A stretch of DNA of 64,000 nucleotides, from the NCBI GenBank assembly GCA_963573305.1, contig OY754332.1:48707559-48771558 (forward strand), written 5' to 3'. Under the pieces are notes generated by a model. It did not search any database and was not told where the DNA came from. It was given only the letters and a program-made list of their open reading frames with translations. The DNA is from Pyrrhosoma nymphula. Lineage: Eukaryota; Arthropoda; Insecta; Odonata; Coenagrionidae. Made by a program: the position numbers and the translations under genes. Below are positions 33,793 through 46,764 of this stretch, one piece after another; position 1 is the first letter of the stretch; each line of letters begins with the position of its first letter.

Positions 33793-34523
33793 CACCTCAC
33801 TCAGCATCCGTTCATGGAGACATCCTCAGAGGTGCTGAGGCCTCTTTCCTTATACTGGCAAAGCGGACGAGATCAGTGAAGACGTCAGGCGCAAAGTCCG
33901 GAAGGTGAGACCACTGCGGCGTAGGACGTGCACTAAAGGTTCTGCGTAACAACAAGGATATTCACATACTGCCCACGGAGAAGGGCCTCGTAAGGAAACA
34001 GAAGTTCTACAAGCAAATGGAAGGATCTATAATGGGATCTCCCTTTACCACCGCCACGACATGTCACCGCCAATTTATTCAATGGGGAGTTTGAACAGAG
34101 GATGGGAGAAAAGATCCGACGAGCCCCACGGTGATAAAACCTACGCCTACGCACACGTGGCCCCCTTCAAGCCATAGGGTGTGTGGCAGGGATGATTCCA
34201 CATCGGGCGTGTGCTAACTGTCGAACACATGGAAATACCGATGTTAGCCATTTTATTAGCTATACTCATTTTTATTAGTAATTAGCCTATTTTATTATTC
34301 AAACTCTTATTAGCTAAATATACTTTCATTGACGTTCGTGGAAGGAAGTCACATGCAATGTGGCTCCTAACCGGCTGTTATTCTGCTCACACAGACTAGG
34401 TACTGCCCTTGTATACCTCGAGGAAAGTTTTTTAGAGTTCACTCACGCTGACATGCAAAAACGTTTTACAAAAAAAAGAAAATTAACTAGTAATCAGATA
34501 TTCATTACTGAAAAAAAATACTG
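33793..34523 (+). pseudogene. Penelope-like RT remnant, right inverted copy
   Basis: Inverted duplicate of 29014-29740 with scattered differences. Plus-strand reading has ALKVLRNNKDIHILPTEKG (about 33930-33985) and EGSIMGSP (about 34021-34045), then a frameshift into NLFNGEFEQRMGEKI. Both arms share damage, such as the frame break after MGSP, so the inverted pair arose from one already broken copy, or one arm was duplicated after decay. Confidence 0.72.
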
Positions 34524-36180
34524 GTGTGCTTAAGACCACACGGGAGAAGTGTAAACTTCTATGGCGATATTCTGATATATATAATATATAAAAAATATTT
34601 CATCAATTGTAATATTGTGCATTTTATACGAAGGTGTTTGTATTAAATAATTCGGCCACGCTTAAATCACTCTTTTGTTCACTACGCCGAGCAGAAAGCT
34701 AGACTTATGTGAACGTATATACAATGATCATCATCGACATTTTGCGATAATTTACTCACCATTGTATTAACCTCAACTGGAACATTAATTACTTGACCAT
34801 AAATCTCAAAATGACCGTGGATATGTCGCAGTCGCCTTATTTGCATGAAAGGAATTCGGGGTGATATTATTCTTTCAGTCACCAAATCTAATGGGAATTT
34901 TTTCAAAATATCTGGTAATTACATTCGGCATGCTAAGCGGGGACCCGGAAAGAAGAATCTGACGGTGCGTGACGCGAGTTTGCTCTTTTTCCCCCATACC
35001 AAAAGTGCCCAACTGGCCAAAATAAGTTTACACTTCAAAAATGCAGCGAGTAGGTATTCTTGATACTCCCGTTGTAACTTTATTTCGTGAATGCGAAATT
35101 ACATGCGTTACTCTCGCTATTGGGAGATTCTTTTGTTTTGTTTCTCAGAAAGAAAATTGAAATGAAAGAAAGAAAATTACGCTATACATAACATTTATTC
35201 ATCGAAATCATTAGTACAAATGGCTAACTTATGAACAATTGGTCGATGGTAATTAATATTTTCTGCTTCCCCATGTTAGTTTTATATATTTTGTGTTATT
35301 AACGTCTAACTCACGTTCTCAGCTCTCCGTAGACACTTTGATCACCAAAATCGACCAACTCGTTTCGGAGATACAACTGACCTGATCGCGCGCCGTGCCC
35401 ACACAAGCCCAAATGTAGACCCCCGCGCGCAGTGCAAAGAACCTGAATAATGAGAAACCGCCTAATGCAACTGGTATGAGAAATTGCAGGCCAACAAGAA
35501 AGTCAGCAATAAACGGAACTAATTAAACGGCGAGGATAGATTTCGCACATTCGTACCGGGATATGAACCAATTATATTGGAATATCGTAACTTTCATCGA
35601 TTATTAAACATTAGAAGTGTTGAGTATGGGCGTGTTTAACAATGAAAAACTCGCAATTGTAATTAAATAAAAATTTAGCATGTGATAGTACTCTTAATAA
35701 CATTTCCTTATTTAAAAAAAATAATATTCCTCCTGTTTGTCAGGTATCACCCAAAAACATAACAAGGAAACATAAATCTGGGCATGTATGTCTGCGTTTT
35801 TGGAGAGAAATTTTTGCTGCTGGATCGGGACCTGTATTAAGAATACCACCTCAAATGATGTCCGAGGATTACGTGCGATTCCTTCGCATTTGCATCGTTG
35901 CCATGGATAAACGAAATAGTACGAAGAAAAATGTTATATCTTTCTAACTTACTGTTTTTTGTTTTTTTTTACTTGAGTATTTACAAAATTATTATTTTAT
36001 TTATTATAAACTATGCATTTGCGCATTCACAGCTTATTTTTTTGCGTAGCCATAGTAAATCTACCGCCATGCTTGAAAGATGCATTGAACATACGTTTGT
36101 ATTCACGTTTAAAAGAGGAAATACTTTTTCACGGTGGTGTTCTGTTAAGTATCGTAGGTTATAGTGAGAGAAGTGGACAC
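34524..36180. other. Unassigned stretch
   Basis: AT-rich; no motif-bearing open frame or inverted ends recognised. May include flanking Ty3/gypsy sequence near its right edge. Confidence 0.4.
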
Positions 36181-36339
36181 CGGGTGTATCCCAAGACCTT
36201 GCCAAAGTGCGAGAGGAGGAGCAAAGCCTAGGAAAAAAGAGAGGGAAGGGAAAAAACTCGGATGAATTCACGGCGAGAACGAGTTCAATAATACGTTTCA
36301 AATGCATACAAGGTCGTCTAATGTGCCTCCGTTTGGAGG

Positions 36340-36864
36340 CTAGCGCGAATAGCGCTCGGGTAATGCACGCGACCAGTAATCCATCACTGGCTTCGATGAT
36401 GAGTCCATCACCTTACTGTTTTCGAATTTCCCTCGTCGTTGCCTATGAGTAATATGCCATAAGAGTGAATACCGATTTTTCTTCAGAGCGACAGTGGCGG
36501 CACTCAGTTTGCTGGGAAACTTTTTCCCCCATAGTACCTGCGTCCATGGGAGTACTTCCATTTCCCGCATCAGCTCTCTCAAGGGTTGGGTAATGTCCGC
36601 TAAGTACGGGAGGAATTTCAGATGATAGTGTACCATACCCAGGAAGCGAGGTATTTTGGCGACCGTTGTGGGCTGCTACAGCTTTTCTATAGCCGAAATC
36701 TTGTCCGGGTCCGGTTTAATTCCTTCCTCTCCCAATGCGAATTGGCCTAAAAATGTTGTCTCCGCGACGCGAAATCTGAATTTATCACGGTTCAACGTCA
36801 TTCCCCTCTCTCGGAGACGCTGAAGGACTGCGTTTAACCCTTGCGTAACCCTTGAGTACAACAT
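36340..36864 (-). pseudogene. Ty3/gypsy pol fragment (RT to RNase H)
   Basis: Minus strand: QGLNAVLQRLRERGMTLNRD, FRFRVAETTFLGQFALGEEG and IKPDPDKISAIEKL match the end of a Ty3/gypsy RT (family: L--VL-RL---GL-LN--KC-F----V-FLGH-----GI-PDP-K). A stop follows, then VAKIPRFLGMVHYHLKFLPY and LADITQPLRELM, the connection to RNase H, and a frame change to a worn RNase H segment ending PVMDYWSRALPERYSR. No catalytic YxDD, integrase or LTRs seen nearby; an isolated fragment. Confidence 0.82.
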
Positions 36865-37143
36865 TCCAAAAGAAAAGAATATGCGAAAAGCGAATTGGCA
36901 TGATATTAAGGATTCTGCAACAATAGTGACGTATTATGATTGAAAGCAATTGAATATAAAAAATAACGCCATAAACGTTATTACAAATAAAAAATTAAAA
37001 AAAGTAGACATCAGGTTGTCCTAATAGAGTATATACCTTGAAAAAGCAATGATTCTTGAAGTGGTTAGCAAAGTATCCACACCACTACGAGTTGTAGAGG
37101 GAATTTCGAGAGATTCAATACTGACACCAATACGAGAGACATC

Positions 37144-37331
37144 CAGTGGCGGATCCAGGACCATATCTCGGGGGGGGGGGCAATATCTGCTAATATGTCC
37201 ATCGGGGGGGGGGGGGGGGGGTGGAGGGTATGAAATATCCCCCAATGGATATACTGTGTTTTTTTGTCTCGGGGGGGGGGGGGGGGGGCAATTGCCCCCT
37301 TTGCCCCCCCCCCCCCCTGGATCCGCCACTG
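37144..37331. mobile_element. hAT-type MITE with long G/C tracts
   Basis: Ends CAGTGGCGGATCCAGG and its complement, 188 bp long, flanked by GAGACATC (37136-37143) and GATACATC (37332-37339), an 8-bp duplication with one mismatch. CAGTGGCG termini are widespread in animal hAT MITEs. The inside is made of homopolymer runs of G (about 37170-37182, 37205-37221, 37271-37288) and C (37305-37318), which create spurious open frames. Confidence 0.8.
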
Positions 37332-37339
37332 GATACATC

Positions 37340-38945
37340 CGAGCTTAAGTTTCAAAAAACAACTGCTTGAACCCATGAAAAATTAAACTGAATGATTTAG
37401 TGAATTTATTTGGAGACTAGAAAATTTACTACCAAAAAAATCCGCAAATAACCGAGAAAAGGGCTCCGCGGTGCCAATAAAATACCCTTCGCCGAACGCC
37501 CAGCCGCAGTGCAGGGTCGGGGTAGTTGCAGCCGTGTGACACCAGCTGGTGATTGTTGGCCTCGAAGAGACAATAATCCTCTGTGGTATGCATGCTGTCT
37601 TCGTTCAAAGTGTACGTATTCGTTAGTAGGCGATGTCAATTTGCTAAAAAGAGAAACACCCGCGGTGCACCCGAGGAAAGCAGTCTTTCAGTACCTGCTA
37701 AACTTTTACCCTATGTGACAAAATACGTAATATTTTCCGCGTAATACGTAAATTTCTCAAAAATATAATACATGGAGGCTCTTTTCAATGTTTGTATCTC
37801 TAAAATCTCCATAGCGGAGTGGATACGGCTACAATCCATTCCACACACTTGCCGCGCCACCTTTGCAGGCGGTTGCAGGCGGGTTGGACTAGACTCGACT
37901 GCGCGATCGAAAAACGGAAGTGAAATTTGGCGTCGCAAACGGTCGCAGCATAACTCATCGGATTCGCACAATGGAAGCTTTGTATTTTCCCCATATTGGG
38001 TAGTTCGCGATGCTCGACGATGCGAATAACTATTTCTCTACATATATTAAAAAATGACCAAAAAATGAGGGTCTGCCATTTTGTTTAATATATTTCGTAA
38101 ATAATGACAAAAAAGTAAGTAGACTGCATTAAAACAAAGATAAAAAACTGTTTCATCTAACTGCATCACTTTTTATTCCAATTATTCACCCATAAAGGTT
38201 TAGCAAGGACATGATGTTGAAGATTTCGTGAGAAAATTGAGTGTAGACCATTTTTGCATAATTTGTGCATTTTTGACCTCATGCAAATTGTTAATTGTTG
38301 AGTACTAAGGAAAATGCTTTGCGTCATCGCATGCACATGTCTTTTGAAAATATGTATGCAAAGTTTCAGCTTCCTGACTTGAAAAAATTACTTATTTGGC
38401 TTTTGGCCAGCTTTTTTCGATTTTAGACCACTCTGCGCCGTGTTATAATAAAACATGCATCGGTTGATGGCCTGTTTTCTTTCAAACTATGTAAAGGGTG
38501 TTCAGTTGAAATAACTAGGCTTGAGTAACTGGCCTCTCAGCTCACTACTTTAATAATGTCACTTCGTGCTTCTCCACAACAACCAAAAATAGATCCAAAT
38601 TCAACAAAAAAGAAATTCACTATCTTAAATACACCTAATTAACTTAATTATTATAAAACAATTTAAACCAACTTAATTAACAATATATAATCATAAATCA
38701 AATACCTAACAAGACGCATGAAGAGTGTGGGTCTCAGGCACCCACTAAATAATGTACACAACACAGCCGTACACGTGAAGGCGATTTATTGATTATGGTG
38801 GCTACAGTCGTGGCACGGTAAAAGATAGAACGCGAACGAACAGGAAATCGGCAGGCGTTCGGCTCAGTGGTCGGTCAGGTACTGCCGTGACTGCCGCTCT
38901 TGCTTTTCCGTAAAGCTCTGTATCAGGAAAGTACGGTCAACCTTG
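37340..38945. other. Unassigned stretch
   Basis: 37.4-38.0 kb is somewhat GC-richer with short open frames on both strands (for example 37406-37639 minus) that match nothing known to me. The rest is AT-rich. Just before the following foldback, TTTTCCGTAAAGCTC...AAAGTACGGTCAAC (38907-38954 area) has an inverted partner near 40155-40191. Confidence 0.4.
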
Positions 38946-40093
38946 CGCATCTAGCCATGGCTGGCCTTTTTTTACATTGGAGGGATAGGGACTAAACATG
39001 TTTTCACGAGATAAAAATTAATTAACTATATTTCATCGAATTTGAGCCATGGTAACTTGTGAATGATTAAATTGCCTATAATAATACATAATTTTCATAT
39101 CAAGTTTAACCTCCAAAATGCGGGAGTCGGCCTCTTTATTACGAGTCCAGCAGACGCCTCAAACGGCAGCAGACGTCGTCGTCTGCAATATGAGTGGAAC
39201 GTCGCGATATTTTCCCCGCTCGTAAAGTGACTTCTCGTTGATAACTGGCGAAATGGTATTTTAAAATGTTATAATACTACATAAATATTAGCTTACTTGT
39301 CAATTAGGTATCATAATCGACTAGGTATAGAATATTTCTCTGCAATAGGAGTAAAACGTCGAGTCAATTCCTCGACCATGAAGTGAATCCTCATAGAGAA
39401 CAGACGGTGACCAACCTTGTATTGCCACTGGAATCTTAATCATTCTCAATTAAGGTTAATTTCACGTCCACAACTCCCTTAGATTCGCTGGCACTTCAGC
39501 TACAGCGAGTGGATATACTTATCACACGGGCGACAATAATTGTGAGAGAAATAAATTTTGAGATACCTTGGCTTTGTTACGGATCGTACACCGTTCAACG
39601 GTTAACGTTCCGGTTGTTCAACGCAGGCGAAGAAAGGGACGAAGTTATATATTATTCCTTCGGCAGCAAGGAATGAAATAAGAAGAAGAAAATGACTGCA
39701 AAGGATATCCAGAGCTGACTGGATTCCAGGGAAGGATGCTCGTCTTTGTGATGTAAGTTCCGAATTGTTAACGATGTTATTGTGAACTCCGCCAGTTATC
39801 AACGAGAAGTCACTTTACGAGCGTGGAAAATATCCTGACGTTCCACTCATATTGCAGACGACGTCGTCTGCTGACGTTTGAGGCGTCTGCTGGGCTCGTA
39901 TTATACAGGCCGACTCCCGCATTTTGGAGGATAAACTTGATATGAAAATGATGTAGTATTGTAGGCAATTTAGTCATTCACAAGTTATCATGGCTCAGAT
40001 TCGATGAAATATAGTTAATTAATTTTTATCTCGTGAAAACATGTTTAGTCCCTATCTCTCCCATGTAAAAAAGGCCAGCCATGGCTAGATGCG
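38946..40093. mobile_element. Foldback element with 300-bp inverted arms
   Basis: Arms 38946-39250 and 39790-40093 begin CGCATCTAGCCATGGCTGGCC and end with its complement. They are about 90% alike by eye, with a 539-bp interior lacking coding capacity. A second inverted pair lies outside (about 38907-38944 against 40155-40191), separated from the right arm by about 60 bp absent on the left, so the original element may be larger and later rearranged. I found no clear target duplication, so the class is unknown. Confidence 0.65.
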
Positions 40094-40199
40094 AAAGAAA
40101 CATGTAGGGAACCAATCAGAAGCCTCGATTGTCGGCACTTGCCGAGAGCAAACGTTGACCGTACTTTAAAATCAAGAGCTTTACTTTTCCGGCGCCGTT

Positions 40200-43100
40200 G
40201 CTTCTTCCTGGTGGCAGGAACGTGAACTTCTGACATCCGCGCAGCGGTATTTGTGAATTTGTCTGCCGCTACAAAGAGTTTTTCAAAAAATGTATAGGTT
40301 TTCATGCAATACAATTGAAAAAAATGTGTGGCTTTTTAGGATCCATGGAAAACGATGGAACTTTAGATATATATGAGGTAATACTCGTTTTATTACAGAT
40401 TACAGATTCCTTTTCAATGTGTGTGTCGTGGTGCAGGAAAGTTCACGTGGGGAACGGAGGTTTGAGGAGCTGCGAGTCAAATCTATCTGCCACGTGCTGA
40501 CTCCCAAGGACAAGCTATTTCCCTTTTCTGCCTTCTGCCACGTGTTGACTCCCCATTTTTCAACGCGACCTTTAGAGGCGAAGAATAATTTGACACACAT
40601 GTCTTTGTGGGCATTTGGAAAAAAATAAAAAAAATATCTATACTAAAAAATATTCTTCAAAAAGAGTTTAACGCCACATTTCCAAAAATTAGTTAAGGAT
40701 GTAAAGGGTCGATTTCCTATGCATTCAGCCGCCAAAAAAGTAAAATTTGACTCTCTGTCCCTCTGGTTTGTATTTGATTTGGACCAAAGAGAAATACTGC
40801 AGATTGAATAAAAGAAGGCTGGTTTATCAAACCTTGACAACAGATCAGTAGAGTACTGGCTGAAGTATAACATAAATAGCGGAATCAGTGATGTCACTCA
40901 GAGATATGTACCAGTGACATTTTTACCAGGCAAGAGAGTACGCTATCAGGTAAACTACTCTCATTTTTAACGGGAATACAAAATATTGACCTGAAATATG
41001 ATTCACTAAAGTAAATGTTACAGGGTAGAAAACATTCCTCTGTGAAAAAGCATGCAAACGTGTTTCAGCCGGATAAATCCATGCCATTGCTTTATCCGGA
41101 ATAGTGTGGAGAGCGATTTTAATCAGCAATCTTAATTTATATGAGAAACTTGCCACTTAATGCTCTGATCTGTGAAACCCAGTGTAAAGTAATGAATTTT
41201 AATACTTTAAGTTATAAAAACATAAATACCATTTGAAAGCTATCGACATTCCCCAGCCATCTTGATTTTCTTTTCGAAATTACTCGTTATGGAAGTAACT
41301 CCTTTATCATCAATTGTAATATATAAGTGAAATGTACCACTAAATGCTGTAAACAGCATGTATCATTTCTTGATACACAGATTAAACATATTCATTTGTT
41401 CATCAATCGCAAATGGTTTGAAATGAGCTTTGCTCATCCACTAAGCAATTTAATAGCCCATGTTATAATATTTTAAGCTATTAATACTTCCACGTACACC
41501 TGAGTCACGTCTAACACAAGTAAACGGAGTGTAGACTCCGAGGTGCAGAGGCGGTAAAATTATCGGTCCCCTTCTATTCAGTAGTCCTAAAAAGCGCGGG
41601 AAATACGCTTGCTTGATCTCATTATGATGAAGTTCAAAAATGTAGGCATTCATTTCTAGTTAAATAACGCATTTTACGGCTACCTTACCTCCAATAAAAA
41701 GTATATGTGCACTTCGGAAAGCATTAAAATTATTTTAGCGAGACATTCATTATAATCAATTACTAGGAACAACTTTAGATAAATTAGTAACTGTACGTCC
41801 ATCACATTCTTGATTGAGAAACACAGAATTTGATGGAATAAAAGATCTATTTTGCACTTTGTAATAAAAGAGATGATTAAGACTATCATTGCCATGTAAT
41901 CTACGGGTTCAAGAGAGGTAGATGAATGTTTAAAACAGTGCGAGTCAATTTCCACCTTATTGTCAGAATGATACCTGCGTAAGTGATCCCTTCCGAAACA
42001 TAACCGTCTGCCGCTTTCATAATATGCAAGTGCAATTTAATTGAGAGACATGTGATCAAGATAACTCACTAAAGAAAATAGTTTTACCTGGAATAGGCGT
42101 TTTTAAATTTCATGCCCTTATACTATGTTCACAGCTCAATCTAGCAGGGCAGCTATCAATCACGATGAGGTAATTATCATAATAAAAGAAAATTAACTGT
42201 TCTAACCAAGTCTTATCGGCCATAGTAACTTTCCTTTCGACTTTTTTCCCTCGACTATGCTAGGCCATTAAATATTAAATTAAATTAAAAATTTTCGGTT
42301 CACTTTATAAAAACACTGATAATATAATAAACTAAAAATAATTTAATATCATACAAAAATATAATATCCGTGATTACCCGGTGAAACTCATATACAGCGA
42401 TACCCAATCGTATTATAAGCCAGAATCAGGCGGCTTTTTTAATTTCCTCATTCCTAGTGTTTTTTAGCCACTTAGCCATTCCGCAGAACGATGTTCTGAA
42501 ATTGCCAATGCACACGGATATGTTGACAACTCACCACTCACAGCCACATAACTCAAATTCCTCATGGATTATCACCCAGATACTCAAGAATTGGAACCGA
42601 TTGGTCTATTAAACAAGAGGGTAAATGTGCACAGTATTACCTTTTACTTCCAGGAAAACCAGTGGTAATTGGCAAGCAGAGCGATGCCGTGCAATCAGCG
42701 ATACACATCGAGACCGCGTTAACTAGCTACTGCGTAGAAGCCAAATTCCACGTGTTTAGTCGCCTAAACATTCTATAATTTGAAATAGATTGGTTTGTTA
42801 CATTATTGTTTAATTGCACAACGTATCTTCTCCGTATAATTGGGAATATCTGAACATCATCAATGATTTCCCCGAATATGAGACTACTCATCACAGTTGG
42901 AGAGGTTATGCATGGACGACCATTCGTCTGGACGCAGGGTGTGGGGGGTTGCACAGTGCGCAGGCTCAGGGAGGGGTTTGGGGGGTAGATTCTGGTGCAG
43001 GAAGGGAATGGTGTGGGCTCCCCGTCGGTGGTGTAGGAGTGCTGTGTGGCGCCCTGTGGGGTGGGTCGAACTGCGCGGGACCAAATCTCCAAACGGAAAG

Positions 43101-43980
43101 AGATGCGCCAAAACCGACGAAATGTTGGTCCAATATGTCTTTAGAATCGTGATTTACAGAAGTCATCATCATCATTCTCTAAAGGCGATACCTTATTTCT
43201 GTAGCCATGTCTCTCTTTTCATCGCTGTTTACTTCATATTTCCATATGACTGCAGGTCAATTTTGAACCTTGCAGTCTTGCCTTTGTTAAAAGTCTTCCC
43301 CCCGGAGATCCGATTGCAGGAATAGAAACTCCGGAACATATATTGAATTAGACACGGCCATTTTAGACTTGGGATATCCTGGGGATTTTTAATGCAGTGG
43401 TTTCCCATAGCCTTCTGCATTCTCATGTCTTGCACTGCTTGTGGCTCATGGCCACCTGCAGGGCCGGCTTTAGAGAAGATTTCCCCTCCCTGGGACAAGA
43501 GAGTGCCCCAGACATCTACCTGCTCGTCATCCCCGAGAGACTTATGGCACTTGGTAGAGGGGGACTCCTTATTCTGGGTCGTCGGAGCCTCGTTAATGAG
43601 ACCAGGGTGCACAGTGCTGTAGTCCTCGACAGAAATTCGTGGAGGTGAGGTTGGCAGTTGCATGGGAGAGGCTGTATTTTGCGCTCCCCATACCATATAC
43701 ACCCCTTTACAGAAGTAGAGTGCGTTTTTCCTCCCGAAAACTCTCATATTTAGTTTCGGAGTACTTACGGACCTCGGGTCATGGATTCCCGATAGCTAAA
43801 GGCGACGGGACTTGAACACGTGAATTTTCACTCGACATCGATCATTTTAGCAGATAGAAAATATTAATTTTCTCAATTCCAATAAAATAGTGCCATTATA
43901 GTCCAAAGTTTAACGGGATTTCCGAAGGGTGAAAGGCTGCAATTGGAGTACTTATCTGCCAATTGGGAATTTGGTATTCA
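40200..43980. other. Long stretch without recognised genes
   Basis: AT-rich except for a GC-richer patch at 42.89-43.75 kb with overlapping open frames on both strands (the longest is 172 codons, minus, 43229-43747). Their content is unlike any family I know and neither strand is favoured. I treat them as unproven. Confidence 0.4.
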
Positions 43981-43989
43981 CTGAAATTT

Positions 43990-44070
43990 TCCACCTTGGA
44001 TGAGAATCGAACCCAGAGTCTCGGGATTGGAAGTCTGTATTCTTTCCGCCACACCAACGTGAACCCGTTT
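43990..44070 (-). repeat. tRNA-derived SINE-like head
   Basis: Minus strand: GTTGGTGTGGCGGA (A-box-like) and 35-40 bases later GGGTTCGATTCTC (B box). The spacing fits a tRNA with a Leu/Ser-like layout, but no 7-bp acceptor stem closes it. More likely a SINE promoter than a tRNA gene. Confidence 0.5.
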
Positions 44071-44117
44071 TTCAGTTGTAGCACCTAATTTAAATGTAAA
44101 TATAAGCTTCATTGTGG

Positions 44118-44351
44118 TTAAAGATAAACACGATATTGCATCGGATATTGCTGTGTCTTAAAAAAAATTAATTCCCTCACTTTTCTGTTGATTATGTCCT
44201 TTAGCCTTGCTGTTATTGACCGCATAAGATTCCAAATTTTACCCACCTTTTTATCTAACGTAGCCTCTGTCAGGGCGTCATTTTCTCCCATCGACTCTTT
44301 TACGATCAGTACCCTAAAATATTTTATGCAGTTCAAGTCTGGTAACTTCAT
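44118..44351 (-). pseudogene. Possible LINE RT thumb fragment
   Basis: Minus strand open frame with LNCIKYFRVLIVKESMGEND, then an Ala/Glu/Lys helix and KVRELIFFKTQQYPMQYRVY. The layout resembles the (F/I)KYLG-xI---G---EI--R...K--(L/I)F-----P--LYG segment after the RT catalytic box in non-LTR elements. Weak match. Confidence 0.3.
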
Positions 44352-44399
44352 TGGCCACGGTAATCAATAAGTTTTGCGGTGGCTTGTGTAATATTTCAG

Positions 44400-46760
44400 G
44401 CACACCTTTGATGTGTAAATAGCTGAATTTTCCTCTATGAGAGTAACTCTTCACCATGTAGAACCAGACTATCCACAAAAGGCTCAAGATTTTCTACTAA
44501 CAAATTTAAGTTATATGTTTTCTCGACCTCTTATATTTTATGGTCTAAATATCAGGAGTATTAGGTCAATTAAAAAATTAAAAACTTTTTCCAACTCTTC
44601 GGATATTTATTTATCCATCACTGGCTATATTGAAATGATACATTTTGAAAAATATTTTCTACAATCCTTTTTTGATGACAAAATTGTTAAAATATATATA
44701 TTAAACAGTCATTAAGAAGCAAACTATATGAACATATTCATTAATATATTTCCTTTCAAGTTTGTTGATGTTTATGTACAATGTTAATTTCGTTGGTTGG
44801 TGAAATTTCTTTGTTTAAAAATTATATTTCATTTATTAAATTATAGTAAATTTTACTAACAATTAGATAAGAAATGTCTGCCCTTTCATTACAACTTTTT
44901 ATGTTTTTGGAAATATGGAACATTTCTTTGAATAACCTTTTTGTTAAATTTTGTTCTGAATCTATAATTTTAGCTTCTTCGAAATTAAATGTGTGACTAT
45001 TATAAAATGCGAAATGTCAATGGCATGATTTGCTAATGTACAAAGTTGAGCCTAAGTTTAGTTTTACAACTAACAAATTTGTGTAACTCAGTGCCGTCTT
45101 TCTTGTTGGCGTAAATTAATATCGGCGTAATAAGTAAATGGCCTTGGCTCTGCAGGCGACGTCGTGACACAAATACCGATCGATATCCTACGAGATAAGT
45201 TTCCCTCTGGGATTAAGGAATGTGAAAACCTCTTAGAGAAACATTTTTGAGTTCCTAGGGGAAAATAGTTATTGTAAATACCGTATTTACTCGTGTTCAA
45301 CGCGCTCTCGGGCAGTACGCGTACCGTAATTTTTATGAATGAAATCGACTAAAAAAAGGCACTCATTTTGATTTGTCAGGAAGTGGAAGAGAATGGAATA
45401 ATGCATCTACGTGAATAACTGTGTTGGAACACGTCTGTTTGTCTTTCAGCATGCTGTGCAGTAGGTTTAATTACGGTTATAACACCACCGCGCTTTCTAA
45501 TGCATATTTAGGAATTATTTCGTTGGAATCAGCACCTGTTGAGCGGTATATAATGGAGAGAGTAGCATTACCCTTGGAGCGAGTTTAAAACATCACGCTG
45601 CCTTAGTTTTGACTCAACCGATTACATACAAAAGCCTGAAATCTCTCGCCTCAAAGGGGGTGAATTTCTTGCTGGAGATGAAGCAACTACGAATATTACC
45701 ACAATGCAATGCACTATTCAATATTTGATTTATCTATAGGTAATGTACTTTCTTAATGGATTTTCATACAAAAGATGAAATAATGAGATTTGCTGTAGAA
45801 TGTTATTTTAAATTAAGTAAGGCGCCTGGACGTAATAACGCAACGGCAGCAGACTTCATATTTGTAAGCGACATTGAAACGTTTTCCTGCCTATGAGTGG
45901 AAAAAGAGATGTTTTGTAAATTTCTGCTTCACTGTAACCAATGCCTCACCATGGTAACTGTGTACTCAAATTCGAAGGACAGTTATCGAAATAAGTCAAC
46001 TTTAATCCTTGAGGAAGACCTACGTATCGAGAAACTGTGCCTACAATTTCATTGCAGTCAGTTCCAGCTGCTGACAAAAGCTAATTGAAGCCATTGAAAG
46101 CTTAACAGATTGGATCTGTTGATACTCTCTGTCGATTACACCCGGGAAAATCTATTATTTTAAATTTCCGAAGCTTTCTTCGGAACCGTGGTATTGCGTA
46201 GAAACCCCTGCTTATGCATCTTTTAGATTTTATATAACCGTCCTCTATCCATACAATCAAAATAGTATTAAAAAACAGCATTCACTCAACGCTCTGGGTC
46301 TGAATGATCCGAGCCAAGTAGGACACCAGTTTAATCATGAAATCCAGAGATCATTACTGCAATCCTAGTTCAAAATCAGAAATCTCCTATTGCTGGAATA
46401 GAAAGGAAAGCAATGAGAAGAAAATCAATGAATGCGAAAGGTGTGGCTCTCAGCAGAAAATTCTTCAGTCCTGAAAATCAATTGACATCAGTCGTTGGCA
46501 GCCCAGGCTTAAATTCAACAGTGAGAAACTACGGTAACAAAAACGGGAAGAGTTGACATCAGGCGTTTGCAGCTCTGGCTTAAAGCAAATAAAATAGCAG
46601 CTAATCACGCCAAGGAGTGACAGGAAAAGGACTTTAAATGCGGTTATTGTTTTGGGTATTATTACGACAAACGAAGCAAATTGGGTTCAAGGTGCCGAGT
46701 GCAAAGTATGATACGACGAAAAATGTGACCAAGGCAGTAATTTGATGGCGACGTGGTGCT
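44400..46760. other. Unassigned stretch
   Basis: AT-rich; short open frames only, no inverted ends recognised. Confidence 0.4.
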
Positions 46761-46764
46761 CATT

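Noticed and set aside
42727..43747. Open frames up to 172 codons on both strands in a GC-richer patch
   Set aside because: Equal openness on both strands, no recognisable domain, no splice structure.
43780..43825. Possible tRNA (CACGTGTTCAAGTCCCGTCGCC on the minus strand)
   Set aside because: Only a B-box-like stretch; no A box at the right distance and no cloverleaf.
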